The notes under the pieces: generated by a model | Databases searched by the model: none | What the model saw: only the letters and a program-made list of their open reading frames with translations | Told to the model about the DNA's origin: nothing | DNA from: Aulostomus chinensis | Taxonomy: Eukaryota > Chordata > Actinopteri > Syngnathiformes > Aulostomidae | DNA: 64,000 nt | Assembly: GCA_037954235.1 (NCBI GenBank) | Contig: JBBMOA010000001.1 | Coordinates: 14,523,980-14,587,979, forward strand | Direction of reading: 5' to 3' | Shown here: piece after piece, positions 37,601 through 49,852 of the stretch | Position numbering within the stretch: position 1 is the stretch's first letter | Layout: the number at the start of each line of letters is the position of its first letter | Program-made: the position numbers and the translations under genes

Positions 37601-40600
37601 AAACACTTACTACAATACTGTAAGCATCACTGAGTTGATTCGCAACGATCACTACATTACTGTTAGCATCATTTTGAGTTCATTAGCAATTCTTCCGACA
37701 TCACTGTCGCAATATTTTGAGGTTCGTAGCAACTCTTACTACATGACTGTCAGCATCACTTTGAGGTTATTCGAAAGTTTTACTCCATGACTGTTAGCAT
37801 CATTTTGAGTTCATTAGCAATTCTTACTACATCACTGTCGCATCATTTACAGATCATTAGCAATTCTTCTGACATCACTGTCACATTATTTTGAGGTTCG
37901 TAGCAACTCTTACTACATGACTGTCAGCATCACTTTGAGGTTGTTCGAAACACTTTCTACATTACTGTAAGCATCACTAAGTTTATTAGCAACTATCACT
38001 ACATTACTGTTAGCATCATTTTGAGTTCATTAGCAATTCTTCCGACATCCCTGTCGCAATATTTTTAGGTTCGTAGCAACTTTTACTACATTACTGTCGC
38101 ATTATTTTAAGGTTAGTAGCAACTCTTACTACATGACTGTCAGCATCACTTTGAGGTTATTCGGAACACTTACTAAATTACTGTAAGCATCACTGACTTG
38201 ATTAGCAACTATCACTACATTACTGTTAGCATCATTTTGAGTTCATTAGCAATTCTTCCGACATCACTGTCGCAATATTTTTAGGTTCGTAGCAACTTTT
38301 ACTACATTACTGTCGCATTATTTTGAGGTTCGTAGCCACTCTTACTGCATGACTGTCAGCATCACTTTGAGGTTATTCGAAACACTTACTACATTACTGT
38401 AAGCATCACTGAGTTGATTAACAACTATCACGACATTACGGTTAGCATCATTTTGAGTTCATGAGCAATTCTTCCGACATCACTGTCGCAATATTTTGAG
38501 GTTCGTAGCAACTCTTACTACATGACTGTCAGCATCACTTTGAGGTTATTCGAAAGTTTCACTCCATTACTGTTCGCATCATTTTGAGTTCATTAGCAAT
38601 TCTTACTACATCACTGTCGCATCATTTACAGTTCATTATCAATTCTTCCGACATCACTGTCGCAATATTTTGAGGTTCCTAGCATCTTTTACTGCATTAC
38701 TGTCTCATTATTTTGAGGTTCGTAGCCACTTTTACTACATTACTGTCGCATTATTTTGAGGTTTGTAGCAATACTTACGACATGACTGTCAGCATCACTT
38801 TGAGGTTATTCGAAAGTTTCACTCCATTACTGTTAGCATCATTTTGAGTTCATTCGCAATTCTTCCGACATCACTGTCGCAATATTTTGAGGTTCGTAGC
38901 AACTTTTACTACATTACTGTCGCATTATTTTAAGGTTCGTAGCAACTCTTACTACATTACTGTCAGCATCACTTTGATTTTATTAGCAAGTATCACTAAA
39001 TTACTGGAAGCATCACTGAGTTTCTTAGCAACTATCACTACATTACTGTTTGCATCATCTTGAGTTCATTAGCAATTCTTCCGACATCACTGTAGCAATA
39101 TTTTGAGGTTCGAAGTCACTTGTACTACATTACTGTCGCATTATTTTGAAGTTTGTAGCAACACTTACGACATGACTGTCAGCTTCACTTTGAGGTTATT
39201 CGAAAGTTTCACTCCATTACTGTTAGCATGATTTTGAGTTCATTAGCAATTCTTACTACATCACTGTCGCATCATTTTGAGATCATTAGCAATTCTTTTG
39301 ACATCACTGTCAGCATCACTTTGAGGTTATTCGAAACACTTACTACATTACTGCAAGCATCACTGAGCTGATTAGCAACTATCACTACATTAGTGTTAGC
39401 ATCATTTTAAGTTCATTATCAATTCTTCCGACATCACTGTCGCAATATTTTGAGGTTCCGAGCATCTTTTACTGCATTACTGTCGCATTATTTTGAGGTT
39501 CGTAGCAACTCTTAGTGCATGACTGTCAGCATCACTTTGAGGTTATTCGAAATGTTCACACCATTACTTTTCGCATCTTTTTGAGATCATTACCAATTCT
39601 TGTGACATCACTGTCACATCATTTTGAGATCTTTAGCAATTCTTCTGACATAACTGTCGCATTATTTTGAGGTTCGTAGCAACTCTTACTACATGACTGT
39701 CAGCATCACTTTGAGATTTTCGAAACACTTACTACAATACTGTAAGCATCACTAAGTTTATTAGCAACTATCACTACATTACCGTTAGCATCATTTTGAG
39801 TTCATTAGCAATTCTTCCGACATCACTGTCGCAATATTTTGAGGTTCGTAGCAACTTTTACGACATTACTGTCGCATTATTTTAAGGTTCGTAGCAACTC
39901 TTACTACATGACTGTCAGCATCACTTTGAGGTTATTCGAAACACTTACTACAATACTGTAAGCATCACTGAGTTGATTCGCAACTATCACTACATTACTG
40001 TTAGCATCATTTTGAGTTCATTCGCAATTCTTACTACATCACTGTCGCATCATTTACAGATCATTAGCAATTCTTCTGGCATCACTGTCACATTATTTTG
40101 AGGTTCGTAGCAACTCTTACTACATGACTGTCAGCATCACTTTGAGGTTGTTCGAAACACTTACTACATTACTGTAAGCATCACTAAGTTTATTAGCAAC
40201 TATCACTACATTACTGTTAGCATCATTTTGAGTTCATTAGCAATTCTTCCGACATCACTGTCGCAATATTTTGAGGTTCGTCGCAACTTTTACTACATTA
40301 CTGTCGCATTATTTTAAGGTTCGTAGCAACTCTTACTACATGACTGTCAGCATCACTTTGAGGTTATTCGGAACACTTACTAAATTACTGTAAGCATCAC
40401 TGACTTGATTAGCAACTATCACTACATTACTGTTAGCATCATTTTGAGTTCATTAGCAATTCTTCCGACATCACTGTCGCAATATTTTGAGGTTCGTAGC
40501 AACTTTTACTACATTACTGTCGCATTATTTTGAGATCCGTAGCCACTCTTACTACATGACTGTCAGCATCACTTTGAGGTTATTCGAAACACTTACTACA

Positions 40601-43600
40601 TTACTGTAAGCATCACTGAGTTCATTAACAACTATCACGACATTACTGTTAGCATCATTTTGAGTTCATGAGCAATTCTTCCGACATCACTGTCGCAATA
40701 TTTTGAGGTTCGTAGCAACTCTTACTACATGACTGTCAGCATCACTTTGAGGTTATTCGAAAGTTTCACTCCATTACTGTTAGCATCATTTTGAGTTCAT
40801 TAGCAATTCTTACTACATCACTGTCGCATCATTTACAGTTCATTATCAATTCTTCCGACATCACTGTCGCAATATTTTGAGTTTCCGAGCATCTTTAACT
40901 GCATTACTGTCGCATTATTTTGAGGTTCGTAGCAACTCTTAGTACATGACTGTCAGCATCACTTTGAGGTTATTCGAAACGTTCACTCAATTACTGTTAG
41001 CATCTTTTTGAGATCATTACCAATTCTTGTGACATCACTGTCGCATCATTTTGAGATCTTTCGCAATTCTTCTGACATCACTGTCGTATTATTTTGAGGT
41101 TCGTAGCAACTCTTACTACATGACTGTCAGCATCACTTTGAGGTTGTTCGAAACACTTACTACATTACTGTAAGCATCACTGAGTTTATTAGCAACTATC
41201 ACTACATTACTGTCAGCATAACTTTGAGGTTATTCGAAACACTTACTACAATACTGTAAGCATCACTGACTTGATTCGCAACTATCACTACATTACTGTT
41301 AGCATCATTTTGAGTTCATTAGCAATTCTTACTACATCACTGTCGCATCATTTACAGTTCATTGTCAATTCTTCCGACATCACTGTCGCAATATTTTGAG
41401 GTTCCTAGCATCTTTTACTGCATTACTGTCGCATTATTTTGAGGTTCGTAGCAACTTTTACTACATTACTGTCGCATTATTTTGAGGTTCGTAGCAACTC
41501 TGACTACATGACTGTCAGCATCACTTTGAGGTTATTCAAAACACTTACTACATTACTGTAAGCATCACTGAGTTGATTAGCAACTATCACTACATTACTG
41601 TTAGCATCATTTTGAGTTCATTAGCAATTCTTCCGACATCACTGTCGCAATATTTTGAGGTTCGTAGCAACTCTTACTACATGACTGTCAGCATCACTTT
41701 GAGGTTATTCGAAAGTTTCACTCCATTACTGTTAGCATCATTTTGAGTTCATTTGCAATTCTTCGTACATCACTGTCGCATCATTTACAGTTCATTATCA
41801 ATTCTTCCGACATCACTGTCGCAATATTTTGAGGTTCCTAGCATCTTTTACTGCATTACTGTCGCATTATTTTGAGGTTCGTAGCAACTCTTAGTACATG
41901 ACTATCAGCATCACTTTGAGGTTATTCGAAACGTTCACTCCATTACTGTTAGCATCATTTTGAGTTCATTAGCAATCCTTTCTACATCACTGTCGCATCA
42001 TTTACAGATCATTAGCAATTCTTCTGACATCACTGTCACATTATTTTGAGGTTCGTAGCAACTCTTACTACATGACTGTCAGCATCACTTTGAGGTTGTT
42101 CGAAACACTTACTACATTACTGTAAGCATCACTAAGCTTATTAGCAACTATCACTACATTACTGTTAGCATCATTTTGAGTTCATTAGCAATTCTTCCGA
42201 CATCACTGTCGCAATATTTTGAGGTTCGTAGCAACTTTTACTACATTACTGTCGCATTATTTTAAGGTTCGTAGCAACTCTTACTACATGACTGTCAGCA
42301 TTACTTTGAGATTATTCGAAAGTTTCACTCCATTACTGTTAGCATCATCTTGAGTTCATGAGCAATTCTTCCGACATCACTGTCGCAATATTTTGAGGTT
42401 CGTAGCAACTCTTACTACATGACTGTCAGCATCACTTTGAGGTTATTCGAAAGTTTCACTCCATTACTGTTAGCATCATTTTGAGTTCATTAGCAATTCT
42501 TACTACATCACTGTCGCATCATTTACAGATCATTAGCAATTCTTCTGACATCACTGTCACATTATTTTGAGGTTCGTAGCAACTCTTACTACATGACTGT
42601 CAGCATCACTTTGAGGTTGTTCGAAACACTTACTACATTACTGTAAGCATCACTAAGTTTATTTGCAACTATCACTACATTACTGTTAGCATCATTTTGA
42701 GTTCATGAGCAATTCTTCCGACATCACTGTCGCAATATTTTGAGGTTCGTAGTAACTTTTACTACATTACTGTCGCATTATTTTAAGGTTCGTAGCAACT
42801 CTTACTACATGACTGTCAGCATCACTTTGAGGTTATTCGAAAGTTTAACTCCATTACTGTTAGCATCATTTTGAGTTCATTAGCAATTCTTACTACATCA
42901 CTGTCGCATCATTTACAGTTCATTGTCAATTCTTCCGACATCACTGTCGCAATATTTTGAGGTTCCTAGCATCTTTTACTGCATTACTGTCGCATTATTT
43001 TGAGGTTCGTAGCAACTCTTAGTACATGACTGTCAGGATCACTTTGAGGTTATTCGAAACGTTCACTCCATTACTGTTAGCATCTTTTTGAGATCATTAC
43101 CAATTCTTGTGACATCACTGTCGCATCATTTTGAGATCTGTAGCAATTCTTCTGACATCACTGTCGCATTATTTTGAGGTTCGTAGCAACTTTTACTACA
43201 TTACTGTAGCATTATTTTAAGGTTCGTAGCAACTCTTACTACATTACTGTCAGCATCATTTTGAGTTCATTAGCAATTCTTCCGACATCACTGTCGCAAT
43301 ATTTTGAGGTTCGTAGCAACTTTTACTACATTACTGTAGCATTATTTTAAGGTTCGTAGCAACTCTTACTACATTACTGTCAGCATCACTTTGAGGTTAT
43401 TCGAAACACTTACTACAATACTGTAAGCATCACTGAGTTGATTCGCAACTATCACTACATTACTGTTAGCATCATTTTGAGTTCATTCGCAATTCTTCCG
43501 ACATCACTGTCGCAATATTTTGAGGTTCGTAGCAACTCTTACTACATGACTGTCAGCATCACTTTGAGGTTATTCGAAAGTTTCACTCCATTACTGTTAG

Positions 43601-46600
43601 CATCATTTTGAGTTCATTAGCAATTCTTACTACATCACTGTCGCATCATTTACAGATCATTAGCAATTCTTCTGACATCACTGTCACATTATTTTGAGGT
43701 TCGTAGCAACTCTTACTACATGACTGTCAGCATCACTTTGAGGTTATTCGAAAGTTTCACTCCATTACTGTTAGCATCATTTTGAGTTCATTTGCAATTC
43801 TTACTACATCACTGTCGCATCATTTACAGTTCATTATCAATTTTTCCGACATCACTGTCGCAATATTTTGAGGTTCCGAGCATCTTTTACTGCATTACTG
43901 TCGCATTATTTTGAGGTTCGTAGCAACTCGTAGTACATGACTGTCAGGATCACTTTGAGGTTATTCGAAACGTTCACTACATTACTGTTAACATCTTTTT
44001 GAGATCATTACCAATTCTTTTGACATCACTGTCGCATCATTTTGAGATCTTTAGCAATTCTTCTGACATCACTGTCGCATTATTTTGAGGTTCGTAGCAA
44101 CTCTTACTACATGACTGTCAGCATCACTTTGAGGTTAGTCAAAACACTTACTACATTACTGTAAGCATCACTGAGTTGATTGGCAACTATCACTACATTA
44201 CTGTTAGCATCATTTTGAGTTCATTAGCAATTCTTCCGACATCACTGTCGCAATATTTTGAGGTTCGTAGCAACTCTTACTACATGACTGTCAGCATCAC
44301 TTTGAGGTTATTCGAAAGTTTCACTCCATTACTGTTAGCATCATTTTGAGTTCATTAGCAATTCTTACTACATCACTGTCGCATCATTCACAGTTCATTA
44401 TCAATTCTTCCGACATCACTGTCGCAATATTTTGAGGTTCCTAGCATCTTTTACTTCATTACTGTCGCATTATTTTGAGGTTCGTAGCAACTCTTAGTAC
44501 ATGACCGTCAGCATCACTTTGAGGTTATTCGAAACGTTCACTCCATTACTGTTAGCATCATTTTGAGTTCATTAGCAATTCTTACTACATCACTGTCGCA
44601 TCATTCACAGTTCATTATCAATTCATCCGACATCACTGTCGCAATATTTTGAGGTTCCTAGCATCTTTTACTTCATTACTGTCGCATTATTTTGAGGTTC
44701 GTAGCAACTCTTAGTACATGACCGTCAGCATCACTTTGAGGTTATTCGAAACGTTCACTCCATTACTGTTAGCATCATTTTGAGTTCATGAGCAATCCTT
44801 ACTACATCACTGTCGCATCATTTACAGATCATTAGCAATTCTTCCGACATCACTGTCGCAATATTTTGAGGTTCGTAGCAACTCTTACTACATGACTGTC
44901 AGCATCACTTTGAGGTTATTCGAAAGTTTCACTCCATTACTGTTAGCATCATTTTGAGTTCATTAGCAATTCTTACTACATCACTGTCGCATCACTTACA
45001 GTTCATTATCAATTCTTCCGACATCACTGTCGCAATATTTTGAGGTTCCTAGCATCTTTTACTGCATTACTGTCGCATTATTTTGAGGTTCGTAGCAACT
45101 CTTAGTATATGACTGTCAGCATCACTTTTAGGTTATTCGAAACGTTCACTCCATTACTGTTAGCATCTTTTTGAGATCATTACCAATTCCTCTGACATCA
45201 CTGTCGCATCATTTTGAGTTCATTAGCAATTCTTCTGACATCACTGTCGCATTATTTTGAGGTTCGTAGCAACTCTTACTACATGATTGTCAGCATCACT
45301 TTGAGGTTGTTCGAAACACTTACTACATTACTGTAAGCATCACTGAGTTTATTAGCAACTATCACTACATTACTGTTAGCATCATTTTGAGTTCATTAGC
45401 AATTCTTCCGACATCACTGTCGCAATATTTTGAGGTTCGTAGCAACTTTTACTACATTACTGTAGCATTATTTTAAGGTTCGTAGCAACTCTTACTACAT
45501 TACTGTCAGCATCACTTTGAGGTTATTCGAAACACTTACTACAATACTGTAAGCATCACTGAGTTGATTCGCAACTATCACTACATTACTGTTAGCATCA
45601 TTTTGAGTTCATTAGCAATTTTTCCGACATCACTGTCGCAATATTTTGAGGTTCGTAGCAACTCTTACTACATGACTGTCAGCATCACTTTGAGGTTATT
45701 CGAAAGTTTCACTCCATTACTGTTAGCATCATTTTGAGTTCATTAGCAATTCTTACTACATCACTGTCGCATCATTTACAGATCATTAGCAATTCTTCTG
45801 ACATCACTGTCACATTATTTTGAGGTTCGTAGCAACTCTTACTACATGACTGTCAGCATCACTTTGAGGTTATTCGGAACACTTACTAAATTACTGTAAG
45901 CATCACTGACTTGATTAGCAACTATCACTACATTACTGTTAGCATCATTTTGAGTTCATTAGCAATTCTTCCGACATCACTGTCGAATTATTTTGAGGTT
46001 CGGAGCAACTCTTACTACATGACTGTCACCATCACTTTGAGGTTATTCGAAACACTTACTACATTACTGTTAGCATCATTTTAAGTTCATCAGCAATTCT
46101 TCCGACATCACTGTCGCAATATTTTGAGGTTCGTAGCAACTTTTACTACATTACTGTCGCATTATATTGAGTTTCGTGGCAACTCTTACTCCATTATTGT
46201 TGCATTATTTTAAGGTTCGTAGCAACTCTTACTACATTACTGTCAGCATCACTGAGTTTCTTCGCAACTATCACTACATTACTGTTAGCATCATGTTGAG
46301 TTCATTCGCAATTCTTACGACATCACTGTCCCATCAGTTTGAGATCATTACCAATTCTTCTGAAATCACTGTCGCATTATTTTGAGGTTCAAAGCAACTC
46401 TTACTACATTACTGGAAGCATCACTGAGTTTATTAGTATCTATCACTACGTTACTGTTAGCATCATTTTGAGATCATTACCAATTCTTCTGACATCACTG
46501 TCGCATCATTTTGAGATCTTTAGCAATTCTTCTGACATCACTGTTGCATTATTTTGAGGTTCGTAGCAACTCTTACTACATTATTGTTGCATTATTTTAA

Positions 46601-47962
46601 GGTTCGTAGCAACTCTTACTACATGACTGTCAGCATCACTTTGAGGTTGTTCGAAACACTTACTACATTACTGTTAGCATCACTGAGTTAATGAGCATCT
46701 ATCACTACATTACTGTTAGCATCATTTTGAGTTCATTAGCAATTCTTCCGACATCACTGTCGCAATATTTTGAGGTTCGTAGCAACTCTTACTACATGAC
46801 TGTCAGCATCACTTTGAGGTTATTCGAAACTTTCACTCCATTACTGTTAGCATCATTTTGAGTTCATGAGCAATTCTCACGACATCACTTTAGCATTGAA
46901 TTGAGTTCATTAGCAACTCTTACTACATGATTGTCAGCATCACTTTGAGGTTGTTCGAAACACTTACTTCATTACTGTAAGCATCACTGAGTTAATTAGC
47001 AACTATCACTACATCACTGTCCCATCAGTTTGAGATCATTACCAATTCTTCTGACATCACTGTCGCATTATTTTGAGGTTCGAAGCAACTTTTACTACTT
47101 TACTGTTGCATTATTTTGAGGTTCATAGCAACTCCTACTACATGACTTTCAGCATCACTTTAGGTTGTTCGAAACTCTTACTACATTACTGTCAGCATCA
47201 CTGAGTTTATTAGAAACTATCACTACATTACTGTTAGCATCATTTTGAGTTCATTAGCAATTCTTCCGACATCACTTTCGCAATATTTTGAGGTTCGTAG
47301 CAACTTTTACTACATTACTGTCGCATTATTTTGAGGTTCGTAGCAACACTTAATACATGACTGTCAGCATCACTTTGAGGTTAATCGAAACTTTCACTCC
47401 ATTACTGTTAGCATCATTTTGAGTTCATTAGCAATTCTTCCAACATCACTTTCGCAATATTTTGAGGTTCGTAGCAACTCTTACTACATTACTTTTGCAT
47501 TATTTAAAGGTTCGTAGCAACTCTTACTACATGACTTTCAGCATCACTTTGAGGTTGTTCGAAACTCTTACTACATTACTGTCAGCATCACTGAGTTTAT
47601 TAGCAACTATCACTACATTACTGTTAGCATCATTTTGTGGTTAGAAGCAACTGTCACTACATGAGTGTCAGCATCACTTTGAGGTTGTTCGAAACACTTA
47701 CTACATTACTGTAAGCATCACTGAGTTTATTAGCAAGTATCACTACATTACTGTTAGCATAATTTTGAGTTTCTTAGTAATTCTTACGACATCACTGTCG
47801 CAATATTTTGAGGTTCGTAGCAACTCTTACTACATTACTGTCAGCATCACTTTGAGTTTATTAGCAACTATCACTACATTACTGTTAGCATCATTTTGAG
47901 TTTATTCGCAATTCTTACGACATCACTGTAGCATTAAATTGAGTTTAGTAGCAACTCTTACT
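28672..47962 (-). repeat. 43-bp satellite array, reverse-oriented arm (part 1)
   Basis: Same satellite as the first 22.9 kb but inverted: the monomers read in reverse complement, e.g. TTAGCATCATTTTGAGTTCA and GTCGCAATATTTTGAGGTTC. About 445 monomers. The first 90 bp are degenerate, as expected at an array edge. Subregions carry their own variants. A CATCATTTACAG monomer occurs only between about 35.2 and 45.8 kb. A GCATCTTTTTGAGATCATTA monomer recurs at 36,411, 37,452, 39,574, 41,002, 43,082, 43,992 and 45,164. This central part is more homogeneous than the edges. No genes inside. Confidence 0.97.
32821..33950 (-). repeat. Duplicated satellite block, offset 909 bp
   Basis: The stretch starting CATCACTTTGAGGTTATTCG at 32,821 recurs from 33,730. 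Shared private variants include GCAACTACCACTACATTACT, TTCATTAGGATTTCTGCCGA and ATTTTAAGTTCATGAGCAAT. Similarity persists for over 200 bp. Local tandem duplication inside the reverse arm. Confidence 0.8.
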
Positions 47963-49852
47963 CCTCCTGGAACTGTCACCTTACCGTGGTGGAGGAGTTT
48001 GAGTGCCCCAGTGACCCTAGGAGCAATGCTGTCGGGGGCATTTTTCTCCTGGTAGGGTCACCCAAGGCAGACTGGTCCTCGGCGAAGGGCCAGACAAAGA
48101 ACGGTTCAACAGACCCTTCATGGAAAATCCAGCAAGTGCTACATGTACCCTGCCCGGAGGGGCACTAGGGCCCCGCCCTGGAGCCAGGCCCAGGGTGGCG
48201 GCTCAAAGGCGAGCGCCTGGTGTCCGGGCCTTGGTCCGTGGGGCCCAGCCAGTCCCAGCCCGAAGAGGAGACACAGGCACGTCCTCCCTTGGACTCACCA
48301 CTCATCGGGGGAACCGGAGGGGTCCGGTGCAATGTGGTTTGGGTGGCAGTTTCAGGCGGGTGCCTCGGCTGTCTGAACCACAGACATGGAAGCTGGCTTT
48401 TGGGACATGGAACATTACCTCTCTGGTGAGGAAGGAGGTGGAGCTGGTGGAAGAGGTTGAGTGTTACCGGCTAGATATAGTCGGCCTCACCTCGACACAT
48501 AGCTCTGGGTCCGGAACCTGAGTCCTTGAGAGGGGTTGGACTTTCTCTTTTGCTGGAGTTGCTCCGGGTGAGAGGCGGAGGGCGGGGGTGGGCTTTTTGG
48601 TTGCCCCTCGACTCTCTGCCTGTACGTTGGGGTTTACCCCCATGGACGAAAGGGTTGCTTCCCTGCGCCTTCAGGTCGGGGAACGGGTCCTGACTGTGGT
48701 CTGCGCATATGCGCCGAACACTAGTTCAGAGTACCCACCCTTTTTGGTGTCCTTGGGAAGGGTACTGGATGGTGCCCCGGCTGGGGACTCCATTGTCCTA
48801 CTGGGAGACTTCAACGCTCACGTGGGCAACGACAGCATGACCTGGAGAGGTGTGATTGGGAGGAACGGCAGGCTCGACCTGAACCCGAGTGGTGTTCAGT
48901 TATTGAACTTCTGTGCAAGTCGCAGTTTGGCCATAACGAACACCATGTTCGAGCATAAGGATGCCCACATTGCACATGGCACCAGGACACCCTAGGTCGC
49001 AGGTCTATGATCGATTTTATAGTCGTATCATTTGACCTGCGACCGCATGTTCTGGACACTCGGGTGAAGAGAGGAGCTGAGCTGTCAACTGATCACCACC
49101 TGGTGGTGAGTTGGATCAGATGGCAGGGGAAGATGCCGCGCAGACCTGGCAGGCCCAAACGAGTAGTGAGGGTTTGTTGGGAACGCCTGGCAGAAGAACC
49201 AGTCAGAACGATCTTTAACTCCCACCTCCGGCAGAGCTTTGATCACATCACGGGGGTAGTGGGGGACATTGAGTCTGAATGGGCCATGTTCCGCTCTGCC
49301 ATTGTCGAGGCGGCTGCTGTGAGCTGTGGCCGCAAGGCTGCTGGGGCCGGCCGCGGGGGTAATCCTCGAACACGCTAGTGGACACCAGAGGTGAGGGGAG
49401 CCGTCAGGCTGAAAAAGGAGGCTTACAGGGCATGGCTGGCCTGTGGGTCTCCAGAGGCAGCTGACCGCTACCGGCAGGCCAAACGGTGTGCAGCTGTGGC
49501 GGTCGCCAAAGCAAAAACGCGGGCGTGGGAAGAGTTCGGTGAGGCCATGGAGAACGACTATCGGTCGGCTCCAAAAAGGTTCTGGCAAACCGTCCGTCGC
49601 CTCAGGGGGGGAAGGCGGCAACTTGCCCACACTGTTTACAGTGGGGGTGGGAGGCTGCTGACGTCAACTGGGGAGATAATTGGGCGGTGGAAGGAATACT
49701 TTGAGGAACTCCTCAATCCCACCAGCACGTACTCCGTGGAGGAGACAGAGTCTGGGGAGTGCTTGGGGGGGGGTCGTCCAATCTCTGGGACAGAAGTCGC
49801 CGAGGCAGTTAAACAACTCCGCGGTGGCAGAGCCCCGGGGGTGGATGAGATT
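47963..49852 (+). mobile_element. RTE-like LINE, 5' portion only, inside satellite
   Basis: A GC-rich 1.89 kb insert abruptly bounded by satellite on both sides. It begins in a LINE 5' region with CCTTACCGTGGTGGAGGAGT and GGTAGGGTCACCCAAGGCAG, sequences I recognise from abundant fish non-LTR elements (RTE-like; clade from memory). It continues through the endonuclease and linker coding region and stops just before the reverse transcriptase, at APGVDEI. The 3' end, with RT and tail, is absent, and satellite resumes at TTGTTCGAAACTCTTACT. No target-site duplication can be separated from the satellite motif. See the pseudogene entry for coding detail. Confidence 0.85.
48120..49852 (+). pseudogene. 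LINE ORF: AP-endonuclease domain and linker, broken
   Basis: The endonuclease domain nicks target DNA during LINE retrotransposition. Visible landmarks are: GTWNITSLV near 48,400 (catalytic Asn strand); YRLDIVGLTSTHS near 48,470; LLGDFNAHVG at 48,798-48,827; SMIDFIVVS near 49,004; and the terminal STDHHLVVSWI near 49,085, carrying the Asp-His pair. A linker rich in R, K and W follows (AYRAWLACGSPEAADRYRQA, RFWQTVRRL, GRWKEYFEELLNP) and ends at APGVDEI, the normal lead-in to the reverse transcriptase. Breaks: TGA at 48,519-48,521, a frameshift between about 48,960 and 49,000, and TAG at 49,376-49,378. The copy is dead and lacks the RT. Confidence 0.85.

Noticed and set aside
48811..49630. Minus-strand frames of 82 and 181 codons in the LINE
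   Set aside because: They are antisense to the LINE coding region, whose plus-strand motifs are clear.
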